Part shown: in pieces, positions 1 through 5,265 of the stretch
Layout of the letters: each line of letters opens with the position of its first letter
Position numbering within the stretch: position 1 is the stretch's first letter
Assembly: GCA_902492825.1 (NCBI GenBank)
Contig: CABUMZ010000090.1
Location: 1-8,211, forward strand
Origin: an uncultured Collinsella sp.
GTDB lineage: Bacteria; Actinomycetota; Coriobacteriia; Coriobacteriales; Coriobacteriaceae
DNA length: 8,211 nt
Direction of reading: 5' to 3'
Translations under genes and position numbers: made by a program
Notes under the pieces: model-generated
What the model was told of the DNA's origin: nothing
Seen by the model: the letters and a program-made list of their open reading frames with translations, nothing else
The model's database searches: none

Positions 1-371
1 TTGGCAACGACTACCCCACCCCCGACGGCACCGGCGTGCGCGACTACATCCACGTGTGCGATCTGGCCTCTGGTCACGTTGCCGCCCTTAACTGGATGAA
101 CGGCAAGACCGGCGTCGAGATCTTTAACTTGGGCACCGGCACCGGCACCTCGGTACTCGAGGTCGTCGCCGCCTTCTCCAAGGCTTGTGGCAAGGAGCTG
201 CCCTACGTGATCCGCGAGCGCCGCGCCGGCGACATCGCTGCCAACTGGTGCGATGCCTCCAAGGCCGAGCGCATGATGGGCTGGAAGGCCCAATACGACA
301 TCGCGGACATGTGCCGCGATAGCTGGAACTGGCAGAGCCACAACCCCAACGGCTTCGCCGACGCCGAGTAG
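1..371 (+). CDS. galE: UDP-glucose 4-epimerase, C-terminal part (5' end outside window)
   Basis: This enzyme interconverts UDP-glucose and UDP-galactose in the cytoplasm, in the Leloir pathway and in supply of sugar for surface polysaccharide. The reading frame is open from base 3 and ends at TAG 369-371, so only about the last 122 residues are present. Seen in it: GNDYPTPDGTGVRDYIHVCDLA, the well-known GalE substrate-binding stretch, then a FNLGTGTGTSVLEVV segment and RRAGDIAANWCDASKAERMMGW, both standard in the C-terminal half of extended SDR epimerases. The NAD-binding Rossmann fold and the catalytic Tyr-x3-Lys lie upstream of the window. Codon use is strongly GC-ending, unlike the RiPP genes at the right end, so this is probably core chromosome. 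A close relative in the NDP-sugar epimerase family is possible, but the YPTPDGTGVRDYIHV block argues for GalE. Confidence 0.93.
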   Translation, partial: GNDYPTPDGTGVRDYIHVCDLASGHVAALNWMNGKTGVEIFNLGTGTGTSVLEVVAAFSKACGKELPYVIRERRAGDIAANWCDASKAERMMGWKAQYDIADMCRDSWNWQSHNPNGFADAE

Positions 372-383
372 CACTCAACCGCG

Positions 384-413
384 GTAGATTTCTAGGCATA
401 TTCCAAAATCTAC
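384..413. repeat. Perfect 8-bp inverted repeat downstream of galE
   Basis: GTAGATTT (384-391) and AAATCTAC (406-413) are perfect reverse complements separated by 14 bases. The hairpin lies 12 bases after the galE stop and directly abuts the left arm of the split terminator stem that starts at 415. It has no T-run of its own, so it is not a terminator alone. It may be a 3'-end stabilising hairpin or part of a compound terminator. Confidence 0.5.
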
Positions 414-432
414 GGGCCCCGGCCTCCAATGT

Positions 433-455
433 TGAACTGCATCCCAATTCTTGGA
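433..455. repeat. Terminal inverted repeat, orfB-side end of the IS (IRR)
   Basis: The sequence begins TGAACTGCATCCCAATTC and continues TTGGA. It matches the opposite end, read on the other strand, at 21 of 23 positions; the mismatches are the 9th and 15th bases. The TG terminus fits the IS3 family and it is flanked by the target copy TGT at 430-432. Confidence 0.92.
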
Positions 456-471
456 CGGGCTAATTAGCGGC

Positions 472-1323
472 CTACGCCGCACATAGGGACTGATTCCGGA
501 ACTCCTCCGGGGTCAGTCCCTTTAGTTTAACCTGCCTCCTTCTCGTGTTCCAGTGGACGACGTATTCGTCGAGGTCTCTCTTGAAGTCTTCGAAGCAGAG
601 CCATTCCCTCCCCCTGAAGAGCTCGTCCTTCATGTGGCCGAACACCTGCTCGGTCGCCCCGTTGTCGATGCAGTTGCCCTTCCGGGACATGCTCTGCACC
701 ACGCCGGCCTTCTCCAGCCTGCTGCACCACCCGGCCTGCTGGTATTGCCAGCCCATATCGGAGTGCAGTATCGGGCTGGCACCCTCGGGCTTCCTGGATA
801 TGAACTCGTCGAGCAGCTCATGCTGCTGGGCCATGTCGGGGTGCAGCGACGTGGACCAAGCGACGATCTCCTTGCTGCCGAAGTCGTAGATCGGCGCGAA
901 GTAGGCCTTGCCCCAGGGCTGCTTGAACTCGGTGACGTCGGTGCCCATCTTCTGCCAGGGCCCGTCGGCTTCGAAGTCCCTGCCGATGACGTTTTCGAAG
1001 GTTTTGCCGACCTTGCCCCTGTAGGAGTTGTACCTGTGGTAATCGGTCTCGCGGCGGATCCCGCAGCTGATACCCATCTCGTGCATCATCTTGAGCGCCG
1101 TCTTGTCGGCTATGCGCACGCCTTGCTCGGCTCGCAGGCACATGGCGATCTGCCTGTGGCCGCACCCGTTGGCGGTGCGCGAGAATATCTCGGCGGCGGC
1201 CTCCCAGAGCTCGGGCCTGGTGGGCGCCTTGGGGTGCGAAAGCGCGTAATAGTAGCTCGACCTCGCCAAGCCGGCGCATTCCAGCAGGTCAACGAGTGGG
1301 TACTGCCCTGAAAGCCCGCTCAC
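472..1323 (-). CDS. IS3-family transposase OrfB (DDE integrase catalytic domain)
   Basis: This is the catalytic half of the transposase, which cuts and joins the element ends. The 283-residue protein has an N-terminal HTH_21-type region (about 35-95: YYYAL, then GCGHRQIAM) and an rve/DDE domain (about 120-275). The catalytic triad is visible: D129 in GTDVTEF, D189 in LHSDMGWQY and E225 in CIDNGATEQVFGHMK, with 35 residues between the second D and the E, the D-D(35)E pattern of IS3. The frame opens at GTG 1323, which overlaps the orfA stop as GTGA. Because orfB lies in the -1 frame relative to orfA, the functional product is most likely an OrfAB fusion made by frameshifting at 1377-1383, about 454 residues long. 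No truncation is seen. Confidence 0.95.
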   Translation of the reverse strand: MSGLSGQYPLVDLLECAGLARSSYYYALSHPKAPTRPELWEAAAEIFSRTANGCGHRQIAMCLRAEQGVRIADKTALKMMHEMGISCGIRRETDYHRYNSYRGKVGKTFENVIGRDFEADGPWQKMGTDVTEFKQPWGKAYFAPIYDFGSKEIVAWSTSLHPDMAQQHELLDEFISRKPEGASPILHSDMGWQYQQAGWCSRLEKAGVVQSMSRKGNCIDNGATEQVFGHMKDELFRGREWLCFEDFKRDLDEYVVHWNTRRRQVKLKGLTPEEFRNQSLCAA

Positions 1324-1835
1324 GACAACCGCTTTCTCTCGGTTCGGGAGCGCTTCTCTGCCTTCAGGGCTATCGATTTTTTTAAGTAGGCGTTCTCGGC
1401 CTCGAGCTTCCGGACCCTCCGCTCGAGCTCCTGCTCGCGCGTCATCTCCTTGGCCGGGGAGCCGGAGCCTTTCGGCCTCCCCTTGGGCTTCGGCCTGAGC
1501 GCCTCCGGACCTTCCTCCCTGTATGCCTTAAGCCATTTCTTGAGAGAGCTCGGCGAGGCTATCCCGAACTTCGCCATGGCCTCGGGCTTCGTCATGCCCT
1601 CGTCAACGACCGCCCTGACGGCGGCCAGCTTCGTCTCAAACGAGTAGGCGGCGTGCTTCTTTCCCATCATAGCTAGAACCTCGATGCCTGCTGATCTGTA
1701 GATGTCTAGCCATTTTCTCACGGTTTCCTCTGGTATCCCGAGCAGAGCCGCAATCGATGCGCGGCCTCGCCCCATGTCGTACAGCTCGGCCGCGCGCAGC
1801 CTCAGACCGACGTCGTACAAAGCGTTTCCAGCCAT
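1320..1835 (-). CDS. IS3-family transposase OrfA (DNA-binding, helix-turn-helix)
   Basis: This protein binds the terminal repeats and contributes the N-terminal part of the OrfAB transposase. It is 171 residues from the chosen start. Two helix-turn-helix segments are visible (about residues 23-45, SIAALLGIPEETVRKWL, and about 72-101, MTKPEAMAKFGIASPSSLKKWL), followed by a basic linker and a C-terminal heptad-like coiled coil (about 129-150, ELERRVRKLEAENAYLKK) used for multimerisation. The ATG at 1835 is chosen over the in-frame ATG at 1850 because GGGAGG (1848-1843) lies 7 bases upstream of it, while the 1850 codon is itself inside that ribosome binding site. The gene ends in a GTGA overlap with orfB. 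Confidence 0.93.
   Translation of the reverse strand: MAGNALYDVGLRLRAAELYDMGRGRASIAALLGIPEETVRKWLDIYRSAGIEVLAMMGKKHAAYSFETKLAAVRAVVDEGMTKPEAMAKFGIASPSSLKKWLKAYREEGPEALRPKPKGRPKGSGSPAKEMTREQELERRVRKLEAENAYLKKSIALKAEKRSRTERKRLS
1377..1383 (-). promoter_or_regulatory. Programmed -1 ribosomal frameshift site (A AAA AAA)
   Basis: Seven A residues on the - strand are placed as TTA-AAA-AAA-TCG in the orfA frame, which is exactly the X-XXY-YYZ phase of a -1 slippery heptamer. Slipping back one base reads AAA-AAA-ATC-GAT and continues without a stop into orfB, giving an OrfAB fusion. The position, just after the leucine-rich coiled coil (NAYLKK), is the usual one in IS3 elements. A short stem (CGGTT/AACCG, 1340-1344 with 1327-1331) follows about 33 bases downstream and might contribute. 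Confidence 0.85.
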
Positions 1836-1841
1836 AAAAGG

Positions 1842-1875
1842 GCCTCCCATTTCTCGTATCCAAGAAATGGGAGGC
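1842..1875 (-). promoter_or_regulatory. Hairpin sequestering the orfA ribosome binding site
   Basis: A perfect 13-bp inverted repeat, GCCTCCCATTTCT (1842-1854) with its complement at 1863-1875, encloses an 8-base loop. In a - strand transcript the 3' arm carries GGGAGG, the orfA ribosome binding site, and the 5' arm is part of the terminal repeat. RNA entering from outside the IS would fold and hide the site; it could also act as a weak terminator because CCTTTT follows the stem. Similar protection against read-through transcription is known for other IS elements. Confidence 0.7.
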
Positions 1876-1881
1876 AGTTCA
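1859..1881. repeat. Terminal inverted repeat, orfA-side end of the IS (IRL)
   Basis: Read on the - strand from 1881 it begins TGAACTGCCTCCCATTTC and continues TTGGA, pairing with the 433-455 repeat at 21 of 23 positions. TGT at 1882-1884 is the second target copy. Its inner part also forms one arm of a hairpin over the orfA ribosome binding site. Confidence 0.92.
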
Positions 1882-1896
1882 TGTGAGGTCGGGGCC

Positions 1897-2209
1897 TTTT
1901 AGGAGCTCGTTCTCGGGCTCGAGCTCGCGCATGCACTTGCGGCCGCCGCGACCGGGTGGTTGGTCAGCTCCTTCTTCCTGACCGTCACCCATCTTCCCAG
2001 GGTCTTCTCGTTGATGCCGAGGTCGGCTGCCACTTGGGCGATGGGCTTCCCCGACGCGGCGGCGAAGTCTGCGGCCTCGGCGCGGTACCCCGCTGTGTAG
2101 GAGGGCCCGTCTGCCATGACTGACACTCCTTTCTTTTTGGCGCTGAAACGATTATCGCCGCTCAACGCCATTCCTCTAAGTCAAGTGTCCTTGAATACGA
2201 TACAGTTCA
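1897..2209 (-). mobile_element. Remnant of a second IS3-type element (one end plus partial orfA)
   Basis: Read on the - strand from 2209 the sequence starts TGAACTGTATCG, an IS3-style TG terminus resembling but distinct from the end of the complete element (both start TGAACTG). The decayed orfA follows at a normal distance. No orfB or second end is present: the element stops abruptly at the TTTT of the galE terminator, so most of it has been deleted. It probably predates the intact IS. Confidence 0.65.
1899..2117 (-). pseudogene. Truncated, frameshifted IS3-family orfA
   Basis: The start ATG at 2117 is preceded by AAAGGAG eight bases upstream. The first 50 or so residues (MADGPSYTAGYRAEAADF... 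then QVAADLGINEKTLGRWV) are a typical IS3/IS911-type HTH_Tnp_1 domain. After TNHP the original frame runs into low-complexity alanine/serine and stops at 1899-1901. A neighbouring frame carries the expected coiled-coil tail, MRELEPENELLK, so a frameshift lies around 1945-1965. The conserved tail after LLK is missing because the element is cut off there. It is non-functional as a transposase; a residual short DNA-binding peptide could still be made. Confidence 0.75.
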
Positions 2210-2210
2210 A

Positions 2211-2333
2211 ATGGACGAGGAGAATCTGGCGCTCCTCTCGATGAGCCCGGAGAGGTCCCTGGTCGTCACCTTCCCCCGCGCGAACGCGAAGCGGACGGCG
2301 GCGAGCCATGTCCTCACCGCGCGTTCCATTTAG
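2211..2333 (+). pseudogene. Short high-GC3 coding fragment, probably the 3' end of an interrupted gene
   Basis: A 40-codon frame (starts MDEENLALLSMSPERS, ends VLTARSI, TAG at 2331-2333) begins two bases after the IS remnant's terminus. Thirty-six of 40 codons end in G or C, as in genuine genes of a high-GC genome and unlike random sequence. No ribosome binding site precedes the ATG. The simplest reading is the C-terminal tail of a gene whose 5' part was lost to the IS. The family is not recognised. It could also be a tiny real gene ahead of the ATPase operon. Confidence 0.35.
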
Positions 2334-2340
2334 GGAGTCC

Positions 2341-2369
2341 TCGAGAAGTCGATCTCTCTGTGCGATAAT
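2341..2369 (+). promoter_or_regulatory. Candidate promoter of the ATPase/nuclease operon
   Basis: A GATAAT -10 box (2364-2369) lies 17 bases after a weak -35 candidate TCGAGA (2341-2346, 4 of 6 matches to consensus). Transcription would start near 2376, giving a leader of about 35 bases before the ATPase start codon. It is placed between the upstream gene fragment's stop and the operon, where a promoter is needed. Confidence 0.4.
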
Positions 2370-2410
2370 CGAGCTATTGAGTCTCGCGAGTTTAGAGCTG
2401 GTGATATGCA

Positions 2411-3709
2411 TTGAAAATCAAGATGAAAAACATCGGCAGGGTCGCTGAGGCCGATATCGAGATTAATGGTATTGCCGTGATCGCCGGGGAGAACGGGACG
2501 GGGAAAAGCACGGTTGGAAAAGCGCTTTATGCGGCCTTCAACAGCATGTCCGATTCGGAGAACAAAATCGACCGCATGAGGCGCAATAGTGTTGAGCGCG
2601 CCATCAGGAAGGCATATGTGGGAAGCCCTCTCGACTCCACGTCTCGCCACAGGCGAACTGCTGGAAGAATGAATAGTTTCATCGACAGGGTTTTTTCGGG
2701 CGAGTGCACGAGGGACGAGCTTATTGATGAGATAAAGGAGTATTACGGGGAGGAGATCTCCCGTGAGATCGAATCCGATTTCACGAATGGCGTAGCAGGA
2801 GTTGCCGATCAGATTATCGAGATCATGGATATCTCCGATGATGAGGTATTTCGTGCGATTGCGACAAACAGGTTCCGAAGCGAGTTCAACGGCCAGATCA
2901 ATTCGGTTTTCGGCGAAGAGCCCGGGAAGGTCGAACTCCAGATAAAGGACGCATCTACGGTTTTCTCGGTTGCAAGTGACGAGGTGGCGGAGGTGCACGA
3001 TAGGAGGGTTTTGCGATTCAGGGCGCATTATCTGGACGACCCGTTCCTGATCGATTCTCTCGGAGGACCCTACGGCCCCGCTTTTCGGTTCAAGCCCCTC
3101 CTTGGACACCAGGAGGAGCTGCGGCAAGATTTGATTCAGGCGACCATCCGTAACGATGACAGCGAGTCCTCGCTGTTCGAAGAGATCGCGAAGGAGCGAC
3201 ACCTGAAGGTTCTCATGGACAAGGTTTCCTCCTTATGTCCGGGGCATTTCGAGAGGAGCGAAAGTCGCGGTCACCTTACGTATCTCGAAGAGGGCTTCGC
3301 TCGGGGGTTGGAGCCTGGGAACCTTTCTGCTGGCTTGAAGACGTTCGCCATCATGAAGGTGCTCTTGAAGTCCGGCGCGCTAGATGCCGGAGGGACTATT
3401 ATCCTCGATGAACCCGAGATTCATCTTCATCCTGCATGGCAGCTGGCCTTCGCCGAGATAATCGTGCTGCTCCAGAAAGAGCTCGGGATGCACGTCTTAA
3501 TGAGCACCCATAGTCCATATTTCCTGAATGCGATCGAAGTGTATTCTAAGAAGCACGCTGTTGATGGATTGTGCTCATATTATCTTGCGGAGACCTGCAC
3601 TGATGGACGCTCTCGCTTTGCCGATATAACCGGCTCGACTGAGGTCGCCTACGAGAAGCTGGCGGCTCCTTTTGATACGCTTGAGAGGGAGGAGTACGGC
3701 CTTGAGTAG
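2411..3709 (+). CDS. AAA/ABC-type ATPase (AAA_15/AAA_21, SMC-like), candidate defence ATPase
   Basis: This is a predicted cytoplasmic ATPase of 432 residues, the kind that works as sensor or motor beside a nuclease in systems such as Gabija, Septu, PARIS and retron-linked effectors. Visible in order: an N-terminal strand block MKIKMKNIGRVAEADIEING, Walker A GENGTGKST (26-34), a charged helical middle (about 45-290) too short for a long SMC coiled coil, an ABC-signature-like NLSAGLKTFAI (304-314), Walker B IILDEPEIHLHP (330-341) and an H-switch STHSPYFLNA (365-374). All ATPase motifs are intact. No TOPRIM domain is fused at the C-terminus, unlike OLD nucleases. The TTG start is chosen because GGTGAT (2400-2405), matching the extended anti-Shine-Dalgarno, is 5 bases upstream and because MKIKxKNI is a common start in this group; ATG 2423 is the alternative. 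It is translationally coupled to the next gene. I do not match it to a named system. Confidence 0.85.
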   Translation: MKIKMKNIGRVAEADIEINGIAVIAGENGTGKSTVGKALYAAFNSMSDSENKIDRMRRNSVERAIRKAYVGSPLDSTSRHRRTAGRMNSFIDRVFSGECTRDELIDEIKEYYGEEISREIESDFTNGVAGVADQIIEIMDISDDEVFRAIATNRFRSEFNGQINSVFGEEPGKVELQIKDASTVFSVASDEVAEVHDRRVLRFRAHYLDDPFLIDSLGGPYGPAFRFKPLLGHQEELRQDLIQATIRNDDSESSLFEEIAKERHLKVLMDKVSSLCPGHFERSESRGHLTYLEEGFARGLEPGNLSAGLKTFAIMKVLLKSGALDAGGTIILDEPEIHLHPAWQLAFAEIIVLLQKELGMHVLMSTHSPYFLNAIEVYSKKHAVDGLCSYYLAETCTDGRSRFADITGSTEVAYEKLAAPFDTLEREEYGLE

Positions 3710-4370
3710 CGACCTGTGCGCCTCCTGCCCTCATCCGAACTCTCCCGCGGTGCCAGATGGCAGCGATGGTTGCTCCCGTTGCAGGACCTGTATCCTAAGG
3801 GACTGCACGTCGACCATCTCCAAAACATCCAGAGACGGGAGCGTCTCTCTTGTGGATGACGATTTCCCTGTTGTCAATTTTGACTCTGTTAAAGAATGCT
3901 ACTGCAAAAAGGTCAATAGGTGGATGCAACTCCCGCGCTCCGCCGATGCGCTGTATTGCGACCGGGAAACGTTATATCTAGTCGAATTTAAGAACGGCAG
4001 TCTGAAGGAGACGCTGGGGAAGAGGCTCAATCCCAAGGATGACGAAGAGCTTGGTATCAATCTTGGCCAAAGGGACGCCCTCATCGAGAAGTGCAAGGAC
4101 AGCGTTTTGATCTGCTCGGACCTGTGGGGAAAGAGGACGAGATGGTTTCGCGAGCACTGCGTCTTTGTTTTGGTATACAACGAGGACAAGAACAAGACCG
4201 CGTTGAAGCGAGTTGCCAGTTCGATTAGGAGAAAAGCACGCTTTGGGCTTCCTGACAAATTGAAAGGGTTTTGCGTGAAGGATGTCTTGACGCTAACCGA
4301 AAAGGAGTTTTCGACATCGCTCCTTTCAACTTGGCGAGACGCAGAAGAAATCGCGGAGGTCGACGCGTAG
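3702..4370 (+). CDS. Cys-rich protein with a PD-(D/E)XK nuclease-like motif, partner of the ATPase
   Basis: This is a 222-residue protein of unrecognised named family. The TTG at 3702 is chosen because GGGAGGAG (3687-3694) sits 7 bases upstream; this gives an 8-bp overlap with the ATPase stop and implies coupled translation. A further in-frame TTG at 3672 is less likely. The N-terminus has a cysteine cluster (C6-x2-C9, C24-x2-C27-x2-C30, C35), suggesting a zinc or metal-binding knuckle. The middle shows SADALYC with D82, then LYLVEFKNG with E95 and K97. This D...E-x-K spacing and the flanking strands resemble the PD-(D/E)XK core, with E65 in the preceding helix as a possible extra ligand. The rest is mixed alpha/beta (KDSVLICSD, CVFVLVYNE) ending in FGLPDKLKGFCVKDVLTLTEKEF. 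The inferred role is nuclease effector controlled by the ATPase; this is not proven. Confidence 0.75.
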   Translation: MSSDLCASCPHPNSPAVPDGSDGCSRCRTCILRDCTSTISKTSRDGSVSLVDDDFPVVNFDSVKECYCKKVNRWMQLPRSADALYCDRETLYLVEFKNGSLKETLGKRLNPKDDEELGINLGQRDALIEKCKDSVLICSDLWGKRTRWFREHCVFVLVYNEDKNKTALKRVASSIRRKARFGLPDKLKGFCVKDVLTLTEKEFSTSLLSTWRDAEEIAEVDA

Positions 4371-4548
4371 GAGACCGAAAAGCATCCGGTGGCTATCTGC
4401 TCCCGATTTCGATCGTTCGTCTACAGTCGGTTTTCTTTCCGCTGCGACCGCCAGTTTGCGATGAGTCGCGCACCGTGTGAAGCTCAACACGGATGAAATA
4501 CAAATAAAATCCCCCTTGCACTGTGTTGATAAATATTACTCGTCGAAC
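4371..4548. other. Non-coding stretch after the ATPase/nuclease operon
   Basis: No gene is supported here. A 6-bp inverted repeat, CCGTGT (4473-4478) with ACACGG (4487-4492), is present but has no T-run on either strand, so no intrinsic terminator is visible for the operon. The AT-rich tract 4497-4540 probably belongs to the far end of the decayed IS that follows; a clear terminal repeat was not identified. Confidence 0.4.
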
Positions 4549-5064
4549 TCATCTGAGCTGGGCCTTCTTGCATAGAACTGCCTGAACCCTGAGCGTTTTC
4601 GGGTATCGCATTGCCCGATCGAGCACCATCGCGACCTTCTCAAGCTTGTCCTCGGGCGGACTCATAGCCACAGCCCTGCATGTCGTCCCGGTTGGAGCCG
4701 GGGTGAACCCTCAGGAAGCTCTGCATGAAGTAGCGCATCCGGTTCACGAGCCCCAGCGGGTTCTGGCCGTCGGGAACGCACTTGAGCAGCTTCGCGTTGT
4801 AGCGCTGGCTCTTCAGTGACAGCTTGTTGACAAGCGTCATGTGCGCGCCCTCCATGTCGTGGATGAGCGTGGAGCCGGGCGTCACACGGCCCTCGAACGT
4901 CGCCAAGGTCTTCGCCCTGCTCGTCTTGCCAAGGCCCTCCCGGATGAAGATTGAATGCCTGGTTCGTCGCAGCCGAGTGCGACACGGCCTCTACCCGAGA
5001 CCATCATCTCTACACATAGCCCATCATTCGACAAGAACGCGCAGTTCGTCCTGCATAGGCGCAT
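4549..5064 (-). pseudogene. Decayed ISXO2/IS1595-like DDE transposase
   Basis: Three consecutive - strand frames together read as the C-terminal part of an ISXO2-like transposase. First segment (5064 to about 4955): NDGLCVEMMVSGRGRVALG. Second (about 4955 to 4665): IREGLGKTSRAKTLATFEGR, then GSTLIHDMEGAH (an acidic catalytic-type motif), NPLGLVNRMRYFMQSFLRVH and NRDDMQG. Third (4665 to the TGA at 4549-4551): MSPPEDKLEKVAMVLDRAM then YPKTLR. A shift near 4955 and a shift with loss of about ten residues near 4665 separate them. The N-terminal half with the zinc ribbon is missing. It is a dead relic, whose presence marks this side of the defence-like operon as an IS insertion hot spot. Confidence 0.65.
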
Positions 5065-5093
5065 GGTGTCCCCCTCCGCCGCAAGAGGGGAGC

Positions 5094-5132
5094 AAAAGAA
5101 AGGTCCCCTTGTCACTACCGGACAAAGGGACC
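5094..5132 (-). terminator. Rho-independent terminator closing the ABC transporter operon
   Basis: On the - strand GGTCCCTTTGTC (5132-5121) and GACAAGGGGACC (5113-5102) form a 12-position stem with one mismatch and a 7-base loop, followed by TTTCTTTT (5101-5094). It lies about 130 bases past the exporter stop codon and would stop transcription before the ISXO2 relic and the convergent ATPase/nuclease operon. No T-run exists on the + strand side, so it works in one direction only. Confidence 0.8.
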
Positions 5133-5265
5133 CCCCCTGGGCAAACACGCTATAAAACCTTCTTGCCGAGCGGCTGAGTCTCAGGACACCGACGGCGTAC
5201 CCGTAGACCTACCCATAATCCACGCCATTTCGAGCTTCTTGGTCTTCAACGTCACAATCCGATAA

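Larger units (their letters stand above)
433..1881 (-). mobile_element. Complete IS3-family insertion sequence, IS150 group (1449 bp)
   Basis: The element has TG...CA ends, imperfect terminal inverted repeats of 23 bp (21 matches), two overlapping genes in the -1 relationship (orfA 171 codons, orfB 283 codons), an A7 slippery site and a flanking TGT duplication (430-432 and 1882-1884). Length, gene sizes and terminal sequence closely resemble IS150 of E. coli (1443 bp; InsJ 173 aa, InsK 283 aa). Everything needed for copy-out/paste-in transposition appears intact, so it is probably active or recently active. The insertion point is the loop of a terminator hairpin. Confidence 0.93.
415..1900 (+). 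terminator. galE rho-independent terminator split by an IS insertion
   Basis: The left arm GGCCCCGGCCTC (415-426) and right arm GAGGTCGGGGCC (1885-1896) pair over 12 positions with a single G-T wobble (422 with 1889), and TTTT follows at 1897-1900. With the IS and one TGT copy removed, the arms are separated by a 6-base loop, CAATGT, and lie about 45 bases after the galE stop, a normal intrinsic terminator. The 1452-bp insertion (element plus one target copy) now separates the arms, so the hairpin is unlikely to work. The T-run also overlaps the broken end of the neighbouring IS remnant, so part of the right side may come from that element. Confidence 0.7.

Noticed and set aside
553..1311. 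Long + strand open frame (about 250 codons) opposite the transposase gene
   Set aside because: It is the antisense shadow of orfB, which has the DDE triad and family-typical length. The + strand product has no recognisable motif and is low in complexity (Ala/Leu/Val/Gly).
1903..1926. Palindromic GAGCTCG...CGAGCTC
   Set aside because: It arises from repeated GAG/CTC codons of the coiled-coil tail in the orfA remnant; no independent role is indicated.
2330..3202. 290-codon - strand open frame opposite the ATPase gene
   Set aside because: The + strand encodes all ATPase motifs in order with a ribosome binding site. The reverse frame has no family features and is a codon-composition shadow.
4473..4492. 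Inverted repeat CCGTGT/ACACGG after the nuclease-like gene, considered as a terminator
   Set aside because: Only 6 bp with an 8-base loop and no T-run on either strand.
4662..4985. 107-codon - strand frame overlapping the transposase relic
   Set aside because: It is an out-of-frame reading of the ISXO2-like relic; the family residues appear in the other frames.
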